Assembly: GCA_903901335.1 (NCBI GenBank)
Contig: CAIUQR010000030.1
Coordinates: 1 to 64,000 of the forward strand
Source: an uncultured delta proteobacterium
GTDB taxonomy: Bacteria; Desulfobacterota; Desulfobulbia; Desulfobulbales; Desulfocapsaceae
DNA: 64,000 nucleotides
Direction: 5' to 3'
In this document: piece after piece, positions 52,909 through 60,951 of the stretch
Numbering within the stretch: position 1 is the stretch's first letter
Layout: every line of letters begins with the position of its first letter
The notes under the pieces: generated by a model
Told to the model about the DNA's origin: nothing
Databases searched by the model: none
Seen by the model: only the letters and a program-made list of their open reading frames with translations
Translations under genes and position numbers: made by a program

Positions 52909-53616
52909 ATGGGAAAAGAAGAATTGGTATTGAATAATCCGTTACGGGCTTTGGGCTTGGAGGAAAAAGCGGAAGGGAATGGACAGAGCATGGGCCTGGT
53001 CATGTCCAGAGCCGGTCTCGGGAAAACGGCGATCCTGGTGCAGATTGCGCTGGACTCCATGATGCGCGGCAACAAAGTGCTGCATATCTCCATTGGTGAA
53101 TCCATTGATAAGGCGAAAAGCTGGTATAATGACATCCTTTCCCTGATAACGAAGGGCAAGAATATTGAAAATATCCATGAGGTGATCTCGGAGATCCTCC
53201 ATAACCGGATGATCATGACCTTCAAGGAGGCCTCCTTCAACCAGGCAAAACTGGAGGAACGGCTCGATGACATGGTCAAACAGAATATTTATAAGCCGGA
53301 CTGTCTGATCATCGATGGCTACGATTTTAACGAAAACAGCCGGGCTGCCCTGATTGGCCTGAGAAGATTCATGAAGGAGCAGGGCCTGAAGATGGTCTGG
53401 TTTTCGGCGGTCAGTCATCGTGAGGATAGCCGCAAAAGCTCGGATGGGGTGCCGGCGCCCTGCCATGAAGTCGATGACCTGTTTGAGACCGTCCTGACGA
53501 TCAAACCGGACAATCAGAATATATACCTGGATATTGTAAAATGTGCCTCCTGCGCGGTCAAGGCAGGCCTGACCCTTGCACTTGATCCTTCCACGATGCT
53601 GATCATGAAGGCATAG
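52909..53616 (+). CDS. RecA/KaiC-like P-loop ATPase of unknown function
   Basis: The 235-residue protein has a Walker A-like MSRAGLGKTAILVQIALDSM (residues about 28-47), a following KVLHISIGESIDKAK, and Walker B PDCLIIDGYDF. The order matches RecA-fold ATPases such as KaiC or DnaB-like proteins, without DNA-binding or membrane parts. AACGAGGTAAGGCC precedes the ATG. It follows the EF-G gene at 95 bp and ends before a terminator. I do not recognise a named family. Confidence 0.82.
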   Translation: MGKEELVLNNPLRALGLEEKAEGNGQSMGLVMSRAGLGKTAILVQIALDSMMRGNKVLHISIGESIDKAKSWYNDILSLITKGKNIENIHEVISEILHNRMIMTFKEASFNQAKLEERLDDMVKQNIYKPDCLIIDGYDFNENSRAALIGLRRFMKEQGLKMVWFSAVSHREDSRKSSDGVPAPCHEVDDLFETVLTIKPDNQNIYLDIVKCASCAVKAGLTLALDPSTMLIMKA

Positions 53617-53671
53617 TGCGATAGGCTGCGGGAGATTCGTTCCTCATTGAAGAGTGCGAAGAATAAAGGTG

Positions 53672-53711
53672 AAAGCGGGTTGCTCATTGATGGGTAATCC
53701 GCTTTTTTTTT
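53672..53711 (+). terminator. Rho-independent terminator
   Basis: AAAGCGGGTT pairs with AATCCGCTTT (one G-T wobble) around a 14-nt loop, followed by nine T. It ends the EF-G/ATPase transcript. Confidence 0.85.
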
Positions 53712-53737
53712 AATTACAGGCTGCTTCGTCTATTTGA

Positions 53738-53774
53738 CTGTTAGCCGTTTAATCTGAAGTGGTTTAGCTAACAG
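53738..53774. repeat. Inverted repeat upstream of hisA
   Basis: CTGTTAGC (53738-53745) and GCTAACAG (53767-53774) are perfect complements with a 21-nt spacer, 30 bp before the hisA start. It could be a regulator site with two half-sites or a leader hairpin. No run of His codons, as in classic attenuators, is seen. Confidence 0.45.
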
Positions 53775-53803
53775 ACTAAAAAGCTGCAGGCTATTAATCT
53801 ACT

Positions 53804-54604
53804 ATGAAATTTCGACCATGTATTGATCTTCATAACGGCAAGGTAAAGCAGATCGTGGGCTCTACCCTCAGTGATGAGGACCCGGGCGGGCTGCAGACCA
53901 ACTTTACCGCCGATAAGCCGTCTTCATGGTTTGCAGAACTGTACCGGGGTGATAACCTGACAGGTGGCCATGTCATAATGCTGGGGGCAGGCAACGAGGG
54001 GGCTGCCGTGGAGGCGCTTGCAGCCTGGCCCGGCGGTCTGCAGATCGGCGGGGGGATAACACCTGACAATGCACGTTTCTGGTTGGAGATGGGCGCTTCC
54101 CATGTTATCGTAACTTCCTGTGTCTTCAAGGATGGAAAGATCGATCGCGATTGTCTGGCGCGTCTCGTCCGGACAGTGGGGCGCGGTCAACTGGTCCTCG
54201 ACCTCAGCTGCCGGAAAAAGGGAGGCGATTATTATATCGTCACGGACCGATGGCAGAAGTTCACCGATGTAACCATCAGTCCGGAAACACTGATGGAATT
54301 CGGGAAGTGTTGCGACGAATTTCTGATCCATGCGGCCGATGTCGAAGGAAAATGCGCCGGTGTCGAGATCGATCTGCTGGAGAAATTGTCGGCTTGGGTC
54401 ACCATCCCTGTGACCTATGCCGGCGGGGTCCGGAACTTTGCCGATCTGGAACTGATAGATAAGATCGGCCGCGGCCGGCTGGATGCGACCATCGGCAGCG
54501 CACTCGATATCTTCGGCGGCAGCGGTATCACCTATCGTGAGGCTGTCGCTTTTCATACCTCCCGTTGCCTGACGCCCGATCCTTCTCCGGAGAAAGTCGG
54601 TTGA
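53804..54604 (+). CDS. hisA: Phosphoribosylformimino-AICAR ribotide isomerase, eukaryotic type
   Basis: The 266-residue barrel enzyme catalyses the fourth histidine step (ProFAR to PRFAR). It matches the yeast HIS6 type: PCIDLHNGKVKQIVGSTL, LQIGGGITPDNARFWLEMGA, IVTSCVFKDGKID, LVLDLSCRKK, EFLIHAADVEGKCAGVEIDL, VTYAGGVRNFADLELIDKI and GSALDIFGGSGI. The catalytic aspartates are in CIDLH and LDLSC. The usual bacterial HisA shows DxxxGxxVRLxQG instead. No other his gene is near. Confidence 0.92.
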   Translation: MKFRPCIDLHNGKVKQIVGSTLSDEDPGGLQTNFTADKPSSWFAELYRGDNLTGGHVIMLGAGNEGAAVEALAAWPGGLQIGGGITPDNARFWLEMGASHVIVTSCVFKDGKIDRDCLARLVRTVGRGQLVLDLSCRKKGGDYYIVTDRWQKFTDVTISPETLMEFGKCCDEFLIHAADVEGKCAGVEIDLLEKLSAWVTIPVTYAGGVRNFADLELIDKIGRGRLDATIGSALDIFGGSGITYREAVAFHTSRCLTPDPSPEKVG

Positions 54605-54729
54605 GCCGATCGTTCACTGTTCCTTGACCTGTCGCAGATATTTGGATACAATAATAATGAATATTCCATAGGTTTGATATAATTGAGATGTTGCAGATAT
54701 CCTGACGTTTTCCCCTGGGCCCAAAGCGA

Positions 54730-55590
54730 ATGGAACTTGATAAATACAAACAGAGACAGCAGATAGAGAAATTCATCAAGAAGATGCCGAGCCTGTCGAC
54801 CACTGTAGGCAAGGTTCTTGAAATCTGCAGTCGCACGGATGCCTCCCCCAACGAACTGAATAAGGTCATTTCCCTGGATCCGGTATTGACGGGCCAGGTG
54901 TTGAGGCTCATCAACTCCGCCTATTACTCTCTGCTGAGCAAGATCACCTCGCTCACCCGTGCCATCACGATGCTCGGGATGAATACCGTCAAGAACATGG
55001 CCTTGAGCACCGCCATTATCAGAAGTGTGTCGGGTGCAAAAAAATCAAGAGCTTTACCGACAGCCCAGTTCTGGCAGCATTCAATCGGGGTCGGTGTCAG
55101 TGCGAAACTGTTGGCCGCAGCCTGTGATATCCCTGTGGGGGAGCGGGAGGAAATGTTTATTGCCGGTCTGCTCCACGACCTCGGCAAGGTCCCCTTCGGA
55201 GATGAATATATTGAGGTCTTGACCCTGGCCAGGAAGGAGCAGCGGCCGCTGATCGAGATTGAGCGGGATCTGATGGGTATAGATCATCAGGAGGTGGGCA
55301 TGATGATTGCCGAAAAATGGAAACTGAATACGGTTATCACCAGCTGTATCGGCGATCATCATCAGGCAGGCGATGCGGCTGAGGGGTGCAGGCGCCAGGT
55401 TGCCTTTGTGGCCCTGGCCAATATGTATATCAATATCCTTGACTTCGGCTATGCCGGAGATCCTTTCCCTGATGTTGGTGATATCGAAGATCTTCTTGAA
55501 ATTACCGGTCTCAGCTGGCAGAAGTATGGCGGAATAAACGAGGACGTCGAAAAGGAAATCGAAAAAGCCCAGATTTTTCTGCATGTATAA
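54730..55590 (+). CDS. HDOD domain protein
   Basis: The 286-residue protein consists of one HDOD domain: IKKMPSLSTTVGKVLEICSR, VISLDPVLTGQVLRLINSAY, ITSLTRAITMLGMNTVKNMA, and LLHDLGKVPFGDEYIEVL, a preserved HD. HDOD proteins act in signalling and regulation, often with cyclic-di-GMP or chemotaxis systems, and mostly lack enzyme activity. It overlaps no partner domain. The next gene starts 13 bp downstream of its stop, so they are coexpressed. Confidence 0.9.
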   Translation: MELDKYKQRQQIEKFIKKMPSLSTTVGKVLEICSRTDASPNELNKVISLDPVLTGQVLRLINSAYYSLLSKITSLTRAITMLGMNTVKNMALSTAIIRSVSGAKKSRALPTAQFWQHSIGVGVSAKLLAAACDIPVGEREEMFIAGLLHDLGKVPFGDEYIEVLTLARKEQRPLIEIERDLMGIDHQEVGMMIAEKWKLNTVITSCIGDHHQAGDAAEGCRRQVAFVALANMYINILDFGYAGDPFPDVGDIEDLLEITGLSWQKYGGINEDVEKEIEKAQIFLHV

Positions 55591-55603
55591 CACGGGAGAA
55601 AAA

Positions 55604-56524
55604 ATGAGAATCAAGTTTTGGGGGGTGAGAGGATCTGTCCCCTGCCCGGGTCCGCGGACCCAGAAGTATGGCGGCAACGGGGCCTGTCTGGAGGTACGGG
55701 TCGGTGAGAAGAACCGGATAATCATTATTGATGCCGGTTCCGGCATCAGGGAACTCGGCAACTCTCTGATGCAGAACGACCTGCCGCATGGACCTATCGA
55801 AGCCGACGTGTTCCTTACCCATACCCATTGGGATCATATTATGGGCTTTCCGTATTTTACCCCGATCTATGTCCCCGGCACGAAACTGCGGGTCTATGGG
55901 CCCATCACTTTCGAGGATGATACTCTGGAGGATGTAGTGGGCGGCCAGATGAAATACAGGTACTTTCCGGTCAATGTCGGCGAGCTGGCCTCGGATATTA
56001 AATATCACAGGCTTCGGGAGGCGCCCAGCATCGACCTCGGAGGTGGTTTGATGCTGTTGACCAAGATCCTCAACCACCCGATAACGGCACTCGGCTTCCG
56101 CTTCGAATATGAAGGCAAGGTATTCTGCACCTGTTATGATACGGAGCCCTTCAGGAATCTGTTCATAACGGATCCAGACCATCCTGATTACGATGAGGCG
56201 ATGGCGCTTGAAGGCGAGGAGGTTGCCCGGGAACAGAATACGGCCATCGAGGATTTTTTCGCGGGTGCCGATCTCTTGGTCCATGACAGCCAGTATATGG
56301 CGGCGGAATACGTAAAGGGCAGGGTCGGCTGGGGCCATACGACCTTTGAGCATGCCATCGAGGCCGCAAACCGGGCCGGTGTTAAAAAGCTGGCGCTGTT
56401 TCACCATGATCCCGACCGCACCGACGACCAGATCGATGAGCTGGCCCGGACATACTGTGAACCGGGACGCTATGGGGAGACGGAGGTGTTTTTTGCAAGA
56501 GAGGGGATGGAGATAGTATTATAA
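55604..56524 (+). CDS. MBL-fold metallo-hydrolase
   Basis: The 306-residue protein has the metallo-beta-lactamase signature THTHWDHIMGFPYF (H73, H75, D77, H78), with VHDSQYMAAEY and GWGHTTFEHAIEAANRAG as later metal-binding blocks and LALFHHDPDRTDDQID at the end. It resembles the PhnP/ribonuclease Z-like group found beside HDOD and response regulators. ATG 55604 is chosen because GGGAG lies 6 nt upstream; the frame opens 21 nt earlier inside the HDOD gene. Confidence 0.9.
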   Translation: MRIKFWGVRGSVPCPGPRTQKYGGNGACLEVRVGEKNRIIIIDAGSGIRELGNSLMQNDLPHGPIEADVFLTHTHWDHIMGFPYFTPIYVPGTKLRVYGPITFEDDTLEDVVGGQMKYRYFPVNVGELASDIKYHRLREAPSIDLGGGLMLLTKILNHPITALGFRFEYEGKVFCTCYDTEPFRNLFITDPDHPDYDEAMALEGEEVAREQNTAIEDFFAGADLLVHDSQYMAAEYVKGRVGWGHTTFEHAIEAANRAGVKKLALFHHDPDRTDDQIDELARTYCEPGRYGETEVFFAREGMEIVL

Positions 56525-56546
56525 AAATAAACCTCAGGCGTTTTTC

Positions 56547-57383
56547 CTACCGCGCTCCGTTAATCCATCGCAGCCGTTCCACGCACTCCATATCGGCCTG
56601 GAACGGGATAGCTGCCGGATCCGGGAACGGAATCTCCAGCTCCCGCGCAAATGGTGTAGACGCGATGTTTCTGTTATAGGCCTCAACTAAGAGCCGTTCC
56701 AGGTTGACGGTATCCTCGATATTATAGGCAAGCAGGGTCTCCAGTGCCTTCTCGTCGTTATACCGTTCATATTCCCGCCAGAGAAGGACCGCGAAAAAGC
56801 CGTCCACCCCATCCAGTGTTCCCCTGTTGATGCCCATCTGTCTTTCACACCCTTTCAGACCGCCTTTCAGGCCGAGCCGGGCCAGGACATAGCGAAGATC
56901 GATATGGGCATGGTCCAGTTCTATTTTGAAATACCTCTCCAGAAACGGCACATCGAACCCTCGGCCGTTATAGCTGACCAGGACCTGGTAGGAAAAGATA
57001 TCGGGGACAAAATCATCAAGATTCCTGCCGCTTACATAGGTGCGCACCGTGTTGCCGTCATAGAGAGCGATGGTGGTAATCTCTGCGTCCACATCCAGGC
57101 CGGTTGTCTCAATATCGATATAGGCCGTCTGCGAACGGAAATGCGGAAAGATGCGCCAGTAATCGGCACTGGCCAGATGCTTGGTGAAAAATGACGGCCA
57201 GCCGGAGGCCAGCGCCCTCGTCGAGGATTCCAGAAAGGCCGGGATGGTTCGCAGGGGAGTACCGGCAAGCGTAAAGGGTGGCGGATCCTGCCACCCTTCC
57301 CAGGAAAGGACACCTGCCTCCCAAAGCCTTCTTTCAGTCTTCGGACCGATACCCGGAATATGGCAGAATGTCTGGTTCAGCAT
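56547..57383 (-). CDS. Ribonuclease H-like 3'-5' exonuclease (YprB type)
   Basis: The 278-residue protein has a helix-hairpin-helix-like start, HIPGIGPKTERRLWEAGV (8-25), and a DnaQ-type exonuclease domain: AYIDIETTGLD (D90, E92), VSYNGRGFDVPFLERYF and YNIEDTVNLERLL. This is the YprB family (RNase_H_2), probably acting on single-stranded DNA or RNA. It starts 3 bp after the helicase stop, so the two are cotranscribed; they may work on structured nucleic acids together. Confidence 0.9.
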   Translation of the reverse strand: MLNQTFCHIPGIGPKTERRLWEAGVLSWEGWQDPPPFTLAGTPLRTIPAFLESSTRALASGWPSFFTKHLASADYWRIFPHFRSQTAYIDIETTGLDVDAEITTIALYDGNTVRTYVSGRNLDDFVPDIFSYQVLVSYNGRGFDVPFLERYFKIELDHAHIDLRYVLARLGLKGGLKGCERQMGINRGTLDGVDGFFAVLLWREYERYNDEKALETLLAYNIEDTVNLERLLVEAYNRNIASTPFARELEIPFPDPAAIPFQADMECVERLRWINGAR

Positions 57384-57386
57384 GGA

Positions 57387-59189
57387 TCAGAATTGCGGTG
57401 ATGTCGGAGCGGCGCTTTTTTTCTGTCCCTTTCTCCGTATCTTGTTACCCTCGGGAGTGGCTCCTTTTGCCGGTTTCTGCGGGCCTTCAGTCCTGTCGGC
57501 GTGTTGATGGCGAGGGGCGTCCAGTCTGCTGATCTTCAGCATCCGCTCGTTGATCCGGACCTTTTTCAAGAGGCGCAGGATATCATCGGGCATGCCGAAG
57601 GGAAGATCGATGGTGCTGTGATCGTCAAAGATCGAGATGCGGCCGATATGCTCGCTGCTGAGCTCGGCCTCATTGGCGATGGCCCCGACGATATTGCCGG
57701 GTTTGACCCCATGCGTCAGGCCGATCTCGATACGGTATCTGTCCATGCCCTGCTCGGGTTCGCTCGCGGGCCTTTTCGTGAAGGTTTTGGGGCGAGGGGT
57801 TTTTTCAAAGGTTCTGTTCCGCTCGGATTCTTTCCTTACGGGCCGTTTGTCGGCAGGGGATTCCTTGAGAAAAAAGGGCGTATTCCCCTGAGCGATTCCG
57901 GCAAGGACTGCAGCCAGGTCGACTGCCGGGACTTTGGTCTCCTGCATGTAGCCGTCGAGAAGATCCTTAAAGAAGGTGAAATCGTTTTTCTTCAGGGTGT
58001 CGGTGATCCGTTCCTTGAAAGCCTCCACCCGCCGGGCATTGATATCTCTGACCGTAGGCACGGTCATCGGCTCGATCTTCTGCCTGGTCAACGTCTCGAT
58101 CGCATGCAGCATCCTTTTTTCACGGGGATGGATAAAGAGGATGGCCTCGCCTTTTCTACCGGCCCTGCCGGTACGGCCGATCCGGTGGATATAAGCCTCG
58201 TTGTCGAAAGGGATGTCGAAGTTGATCACATGGCTGATCCTCTCCACATCGAGCCCGCGGGCAGCCACATCGGTGGCTACCAGGATGTCGAGCTTGCCGC
58301 TTTTCAGCTGTTCTACGGTCCGCAGCCGCTGGTTCTGGGGGATGTCGCCGCAGAGCGGGGCGCAGGAATAGCCGAGTGAGGCCAGCTTTTCGGCCAGTTC
58401 GACGGTCTGGATCTTGGTGCGAACAAAGATCAGCACCCCGTTGAACGGTTCCATCTCGAGAATCCTGCCCAGCGCCTCGATTTTTCTGGAAAACCCATCG
58501 GTAAGGAGGTAGCGCTGGTGAATGGTGGTTGCCGTGGCGGTCCGTGATTTGATCATGATCTCCACGGAGTCTGTCAGGTATTTCTTGGCCATCTTACGAA
58601 TACTTGCAGGCATGGTGGCCGAGAACAGAGATATCTGCCGTTTCTCGGGCATCTGCGTCAGGACCCATTCAACATCGTCGATAAAGCCCATGTTGAGCAT
58701 CTCGTCGGCCTCATCCAGAACCAGGCTGACGATATTGTCCATCTTCAGGCTCTGCCGGCGGATATGATCCATGACCCTTCCCGGAGTGCCAACCACCACC
58801 TGCGCCCCGCGTTTTAGCTGGGTGAGCTGAGTAGCGTAGTCCTGACCGCCGAAGATGGCCACTGTCTTCAGGCCTTTCAGGTGGGCGCCATAGGTCTGGA
58901 ACGCCTCGGCGACCTGCAGGGCCAGCTCCCGGGTGGGGGTCAGAACTAAGACCTGCGGATGATTGCGCTTGAGGTCGAGGCGGTCCAGCAGAGGCAGAGC
59001 AAAGGCTGCAGTCTTGCCAGTGCCCGTCTGGGCCTGACCGACAACATCGCGACCGGCCAGGACATGGGGGATCATCTCTATCTGGATGGGTGTCGGGGAT
59101 TCGTAACCGGCGTCATCCAGGGCCTGCAACAAGGGTTGACTGAGATTGAAATCGGAGAAAAGCGGGGTCGTAAGGTCATCAAAAGACAT
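57387..59189 (-). CDS. DEAD-box RNA helicase with DbpA/CsdA-type RNA-binding domain
   Basis: The 600-residue helicase has the Q motif SQPLLQALDDAGYESPTPIQ, Walker A AQTGTGKTAAFA, PTRELALQ, DEAD in LVLDEADEML, SAT in LFSATMP and HRIGRTGRAGRKG. The C-terminus holds a DbpA-type RNA-binding fold (RYRIEIGLTHGVKPGNIVGA, SSEHIGRISIFDDHSTIDLP) and a basic tail. Such proteins unwind rRNA for 50S assembly, often in the cold. ATG 59189 follows AGGAA. A 330-bp untranslated leader upstream may regulate it, as for csdA. Confidence 0.93.
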   Translation of the reverse strand: MSFDDLTTPLFSDFNLSQPLLQALDDAGYESPTPIQIEMIPHVLAGRDVVGQAQTGTGKTAAFALPLLDRLDLKRNHPQVLVLTPTRELALQVAEAFQTYGAHLKGLKTVAIFGGQDYATQLTQLKRGAQVVVGTPGRVMDHIRRQSLKMDNIVSLVLDEADEMLNMGFIDDVEWVLTQMPEKRQISLFSATMPASIRKMAKKYLTDSVEIMIKSRTATATTIHQRYLLTDGFSRKIEALGRILEMEPFNGVLIFVRTKIQTVELAEKLASLGYSCAPLCGDIPQNQRLRTVEQLKSGKLDILVATDVAARGLDVERISHVINFDIPFDNEAYIHRIGRTGRAGRKGEAILFIHPREKRMLHAIETLTRQKIEPMTVPTVRDINARRVEAFKERITDTLKKNDFTFFKDLLDGYMQETKVPAVDLAAVLAGIAQGNTPFFLKESPADKRPVRKESERNRTFEKTPRPKTFTKRPASEPEQGMDRYRIEIGLTHGVKPGNIVGAIANEAELSSEHIGRISIFDDHSTIDLPFGMPDDILRLLKKVRINERMLKISRLDAPRHQHADRTEGPQKPAKGATPEGNKIRRKGQKKSAAPTSPQF

Positions 59190-59521
59190 GGAAATTCCTA
59201 TGGGTGAAACTGGTTTGATCCCGGGCAGGAAAGGCATATGCTCAATCTGCCAAGGAAGAGGGTGTCTGTCCAGTTCCGCGCAATCAATTTGCAAACTTCC
59301 ATGTTCTGGTCTGACACATACATTGCCTGAAAGAATGGACTCTCCGGTTTACGATCAAAAAATGAATCACAGGCGGACGAGTAGGGGGATAAAACGTCGG
59401 GACCAACAGTGATCGAGAGCGGACAAGCCATCTTTGAAAAGGCACTAACTAAAGATCGCAATTCATACCAGGTCCAGCCGGAATATGCAATACCTTTTTT
59501 GTGCGGGGTCTCCGCGGCCGG
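59190..59521. other. Long leader of the DEAD-box helicase gene, no gene seen
   Basis: Between ArfB and the helicase start lie 332 bp with no convincing reading frame or terminator. Long 5' leaders are common for cold-regulated helicases. Reading frames here lack family signals. Confidence 0.5.
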
Positions 59522-59932
59522 TCAGGAAATCTTCTTCCGCAGGGACTTCGTCCGGCTATGCAGGGTTTTTCTGTCCAGCCTTTTCTGTTGAGAAGAGGTG
59601 GACGGTCTGGTCGGTCGACGTTTTTTGCGGACCACGGTCGCGCTGCGTATGAGTTCGGCCAGCCGTTGCAGCGCATCTTCCTTGTTGCTCTCAAAGGTCC
59701 GGTGCTGCTGGGCCTTGATGACGATCGCGCCGTCTTTGGTCAGGCGCTGATCCTGCAGGGCTAAAAGCCGTTCCTTGACAAAGCCGTTCAGGGAGGATTT
59801 CCCGATCTCGAATCGGAGATGGACGGCACTCGCGACCTTGTTGACGTTCTGCCCCCCGGCCCCCTGGGCCCGGATCTGGGTCATTTCAATCTCACTGAGC
59901 GGGATTGCTATGGTTCCTGTGATCTGTAACAT
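59522..59932 (-). CDS. arfB: Alternative ribosome-rescue factor, peptidyl-tRNA hydrolase
   Basis: The 136-residue protein has the GGQ release-factor motif in IRAQGAGGQNVNKVASAVHL (GGQ at 26-28), LRFEIGKSSL, and a very basic C-terminal tail (SSQQKRLDRKTLHSRTKSLR) that in ArfB/YaeJ fills the empty mRNA channel of stalled ribosomes. Length agrees with the family. It follows the membrane-anchored gene by 24 bp on the same strand. Confidence 0.94.
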   Translation of the reverse strand: MLQITGTIAIPLSEIEMTQIRAQGAGGQNVNKVASAVHLRFEIGKSSLNGFVKERLLALQDQRLTKDGAIVIKAQQHRTFESNKEDALQRLAELIRSATVVRKKRRPTRPSTSSQQKRLDRKTLHSRTKSLRKKIS

Positions 59933-59956
59933 AATATTTTGCGTTCTGTTCCTTCA

Positions 59957-60592
59957 CTATTCGCGTTTTTCGTCAGAAAAACCGACATATTCGGTAATCA
60001 GGGTGATCTGCCCGGTGCCATGGGTGTCGACCCCGGCAATCTTCCCGGCCAGCCAGATTCTGTCGCCTACCTGGGCAGCGGTTATGCCGGGATATTTCTT
60101 CAGGCTGATTTCGGTTGCGATAATGACCCCGAAGCCGTTTTCAGAGGCGTCCAGAATAACGCTTACCTTATCTTGTCCACGCTTCGCGAGCGAGAAAAAG
60201 TACAACGGCCAGATGACCTGAAGATCCGTCAGCTTCTTCTCTTCCGTTTTCCGTTCGTACACATCCATCGCCTCAAGCTTCCGGATCACCTCATCGGGAG
60301 CGGGTTCCCTGGAAAAACCGGAGATTCTGTCCTCAGGGATCATCCGGGGCGGAAGATCGGAGACCTGGGCAAGCTGGGCAGTGGGCACCTGTTCAGGTCT
60401 CTCCTGCGCAGTATCTTGCCCTTGGGTCTGCGCAGTTCCCTTGCCGGCAGTCTTTTCGGTCGTGGCACCGTTTCTCTCTTGCTGCCTTCGGTGCTGCAGG
60501 TGCAGTGTGATCGAAAAGAGCAGGAAAATCAGGACAGCTGCAACGCCTGTCGGGATGAGCCATTTTCTCTGAGTTTTAAGCCAGTTCAGCAT
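59957..60592 (-). CDS. Single-pass membrane-anchored protein of unknown function
   Basis: The 211-residue protein begins with a basic segment and one membrane helix (LIPTGVAAVLIFLLFSITLH), then a Gln/Thr-rich linker, then a C-terminal domain with VIWPLYFFSLAKRGQDKVSV and GDRIWLAGKIAGVDTHGTGQ that looks like a small beta barrel. ATG 60592 starts the membrane anchor; the frame opens 33 codons upstream. Function is not recognised. Confidence 0.75.
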   Translation of the reverse strand: MLNWLKTQRKWLIPTGVAAVLIFLLFSITLHLQHRRQQERNGATTEKTAGKGTAQTQGQDTAQERPEQVPTAQLAQVSDLPPRMIPEDRISGFSREPAPDEVIRKLEAMDVYERKTEEKKLTDLQVIWPLYFFSLAKRGQDKVSVILDASENGFGVIIATEISLKKYPGITAAQVGDRIWLAGKIAGVDTHGTGQITLITEYVGFSDEKRE

Positions 60593-60893
60593 TGGAATTT
60601 CTTCAGTGTTATCGGAACGTCCCGGCGAATTAGTTTCTCGAATGCAGCAAGGGTCTACAATCAGAATAGAGTCAGGGGCGGCAATATGCAATGGGAAACT
60701 GAGTGTTTCCAGCGGAAAAGAGATGGATGGTGCGCGACATCATCGTTTGTCATACCTGTCAACATCAGTAAGTGGCCTTTATTACGTAACATAACTATAG
60801 CAGTCTCAACTTTTAAAAAGTTCGGGAGTTATCAAGCTGTCAAGTGGATCTAAAATGCCAACAACCAGAAAACCTGGCACGTCGCCCATTACT
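60593..60893. other. Intergenic region, no gene seen
   Basis: This 300-bp stretch between divergent genes has no supported coding region, RNA or terminator. It presumably holds the promoter of the ArfB operon on the minus strand. Confidence 0.5.
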
Positions 60894-60945
60894 ATCAATT
60901 GCATTGCAAAATTGCGTTGCATTTTTGCAATGCAATTGATATAAA
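60894..60945 (+). promoter_or_regulatory. 18-bp perfect inverted repeat overlapping a sigma-70 promoter
   Basis: ATCAATTGCATTGCAAAA (60894-60911) is repeated exactly, inverted, at 60923-60940 with an 11-nt spacer. A -35 box TTGCAT (60917-60922) and a -10 box TATAAA (60940-60945) are separated by exactly 17 bp, and the right arm of the repeat fills that spacer. Transcription would start at or next to the ATG at 60952, giving a leaderless mRNA. A repressor bound to the repeat would block RNA polymerase. Confidence 0.75.
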
Positions 60946-60951
60946 TACGAC

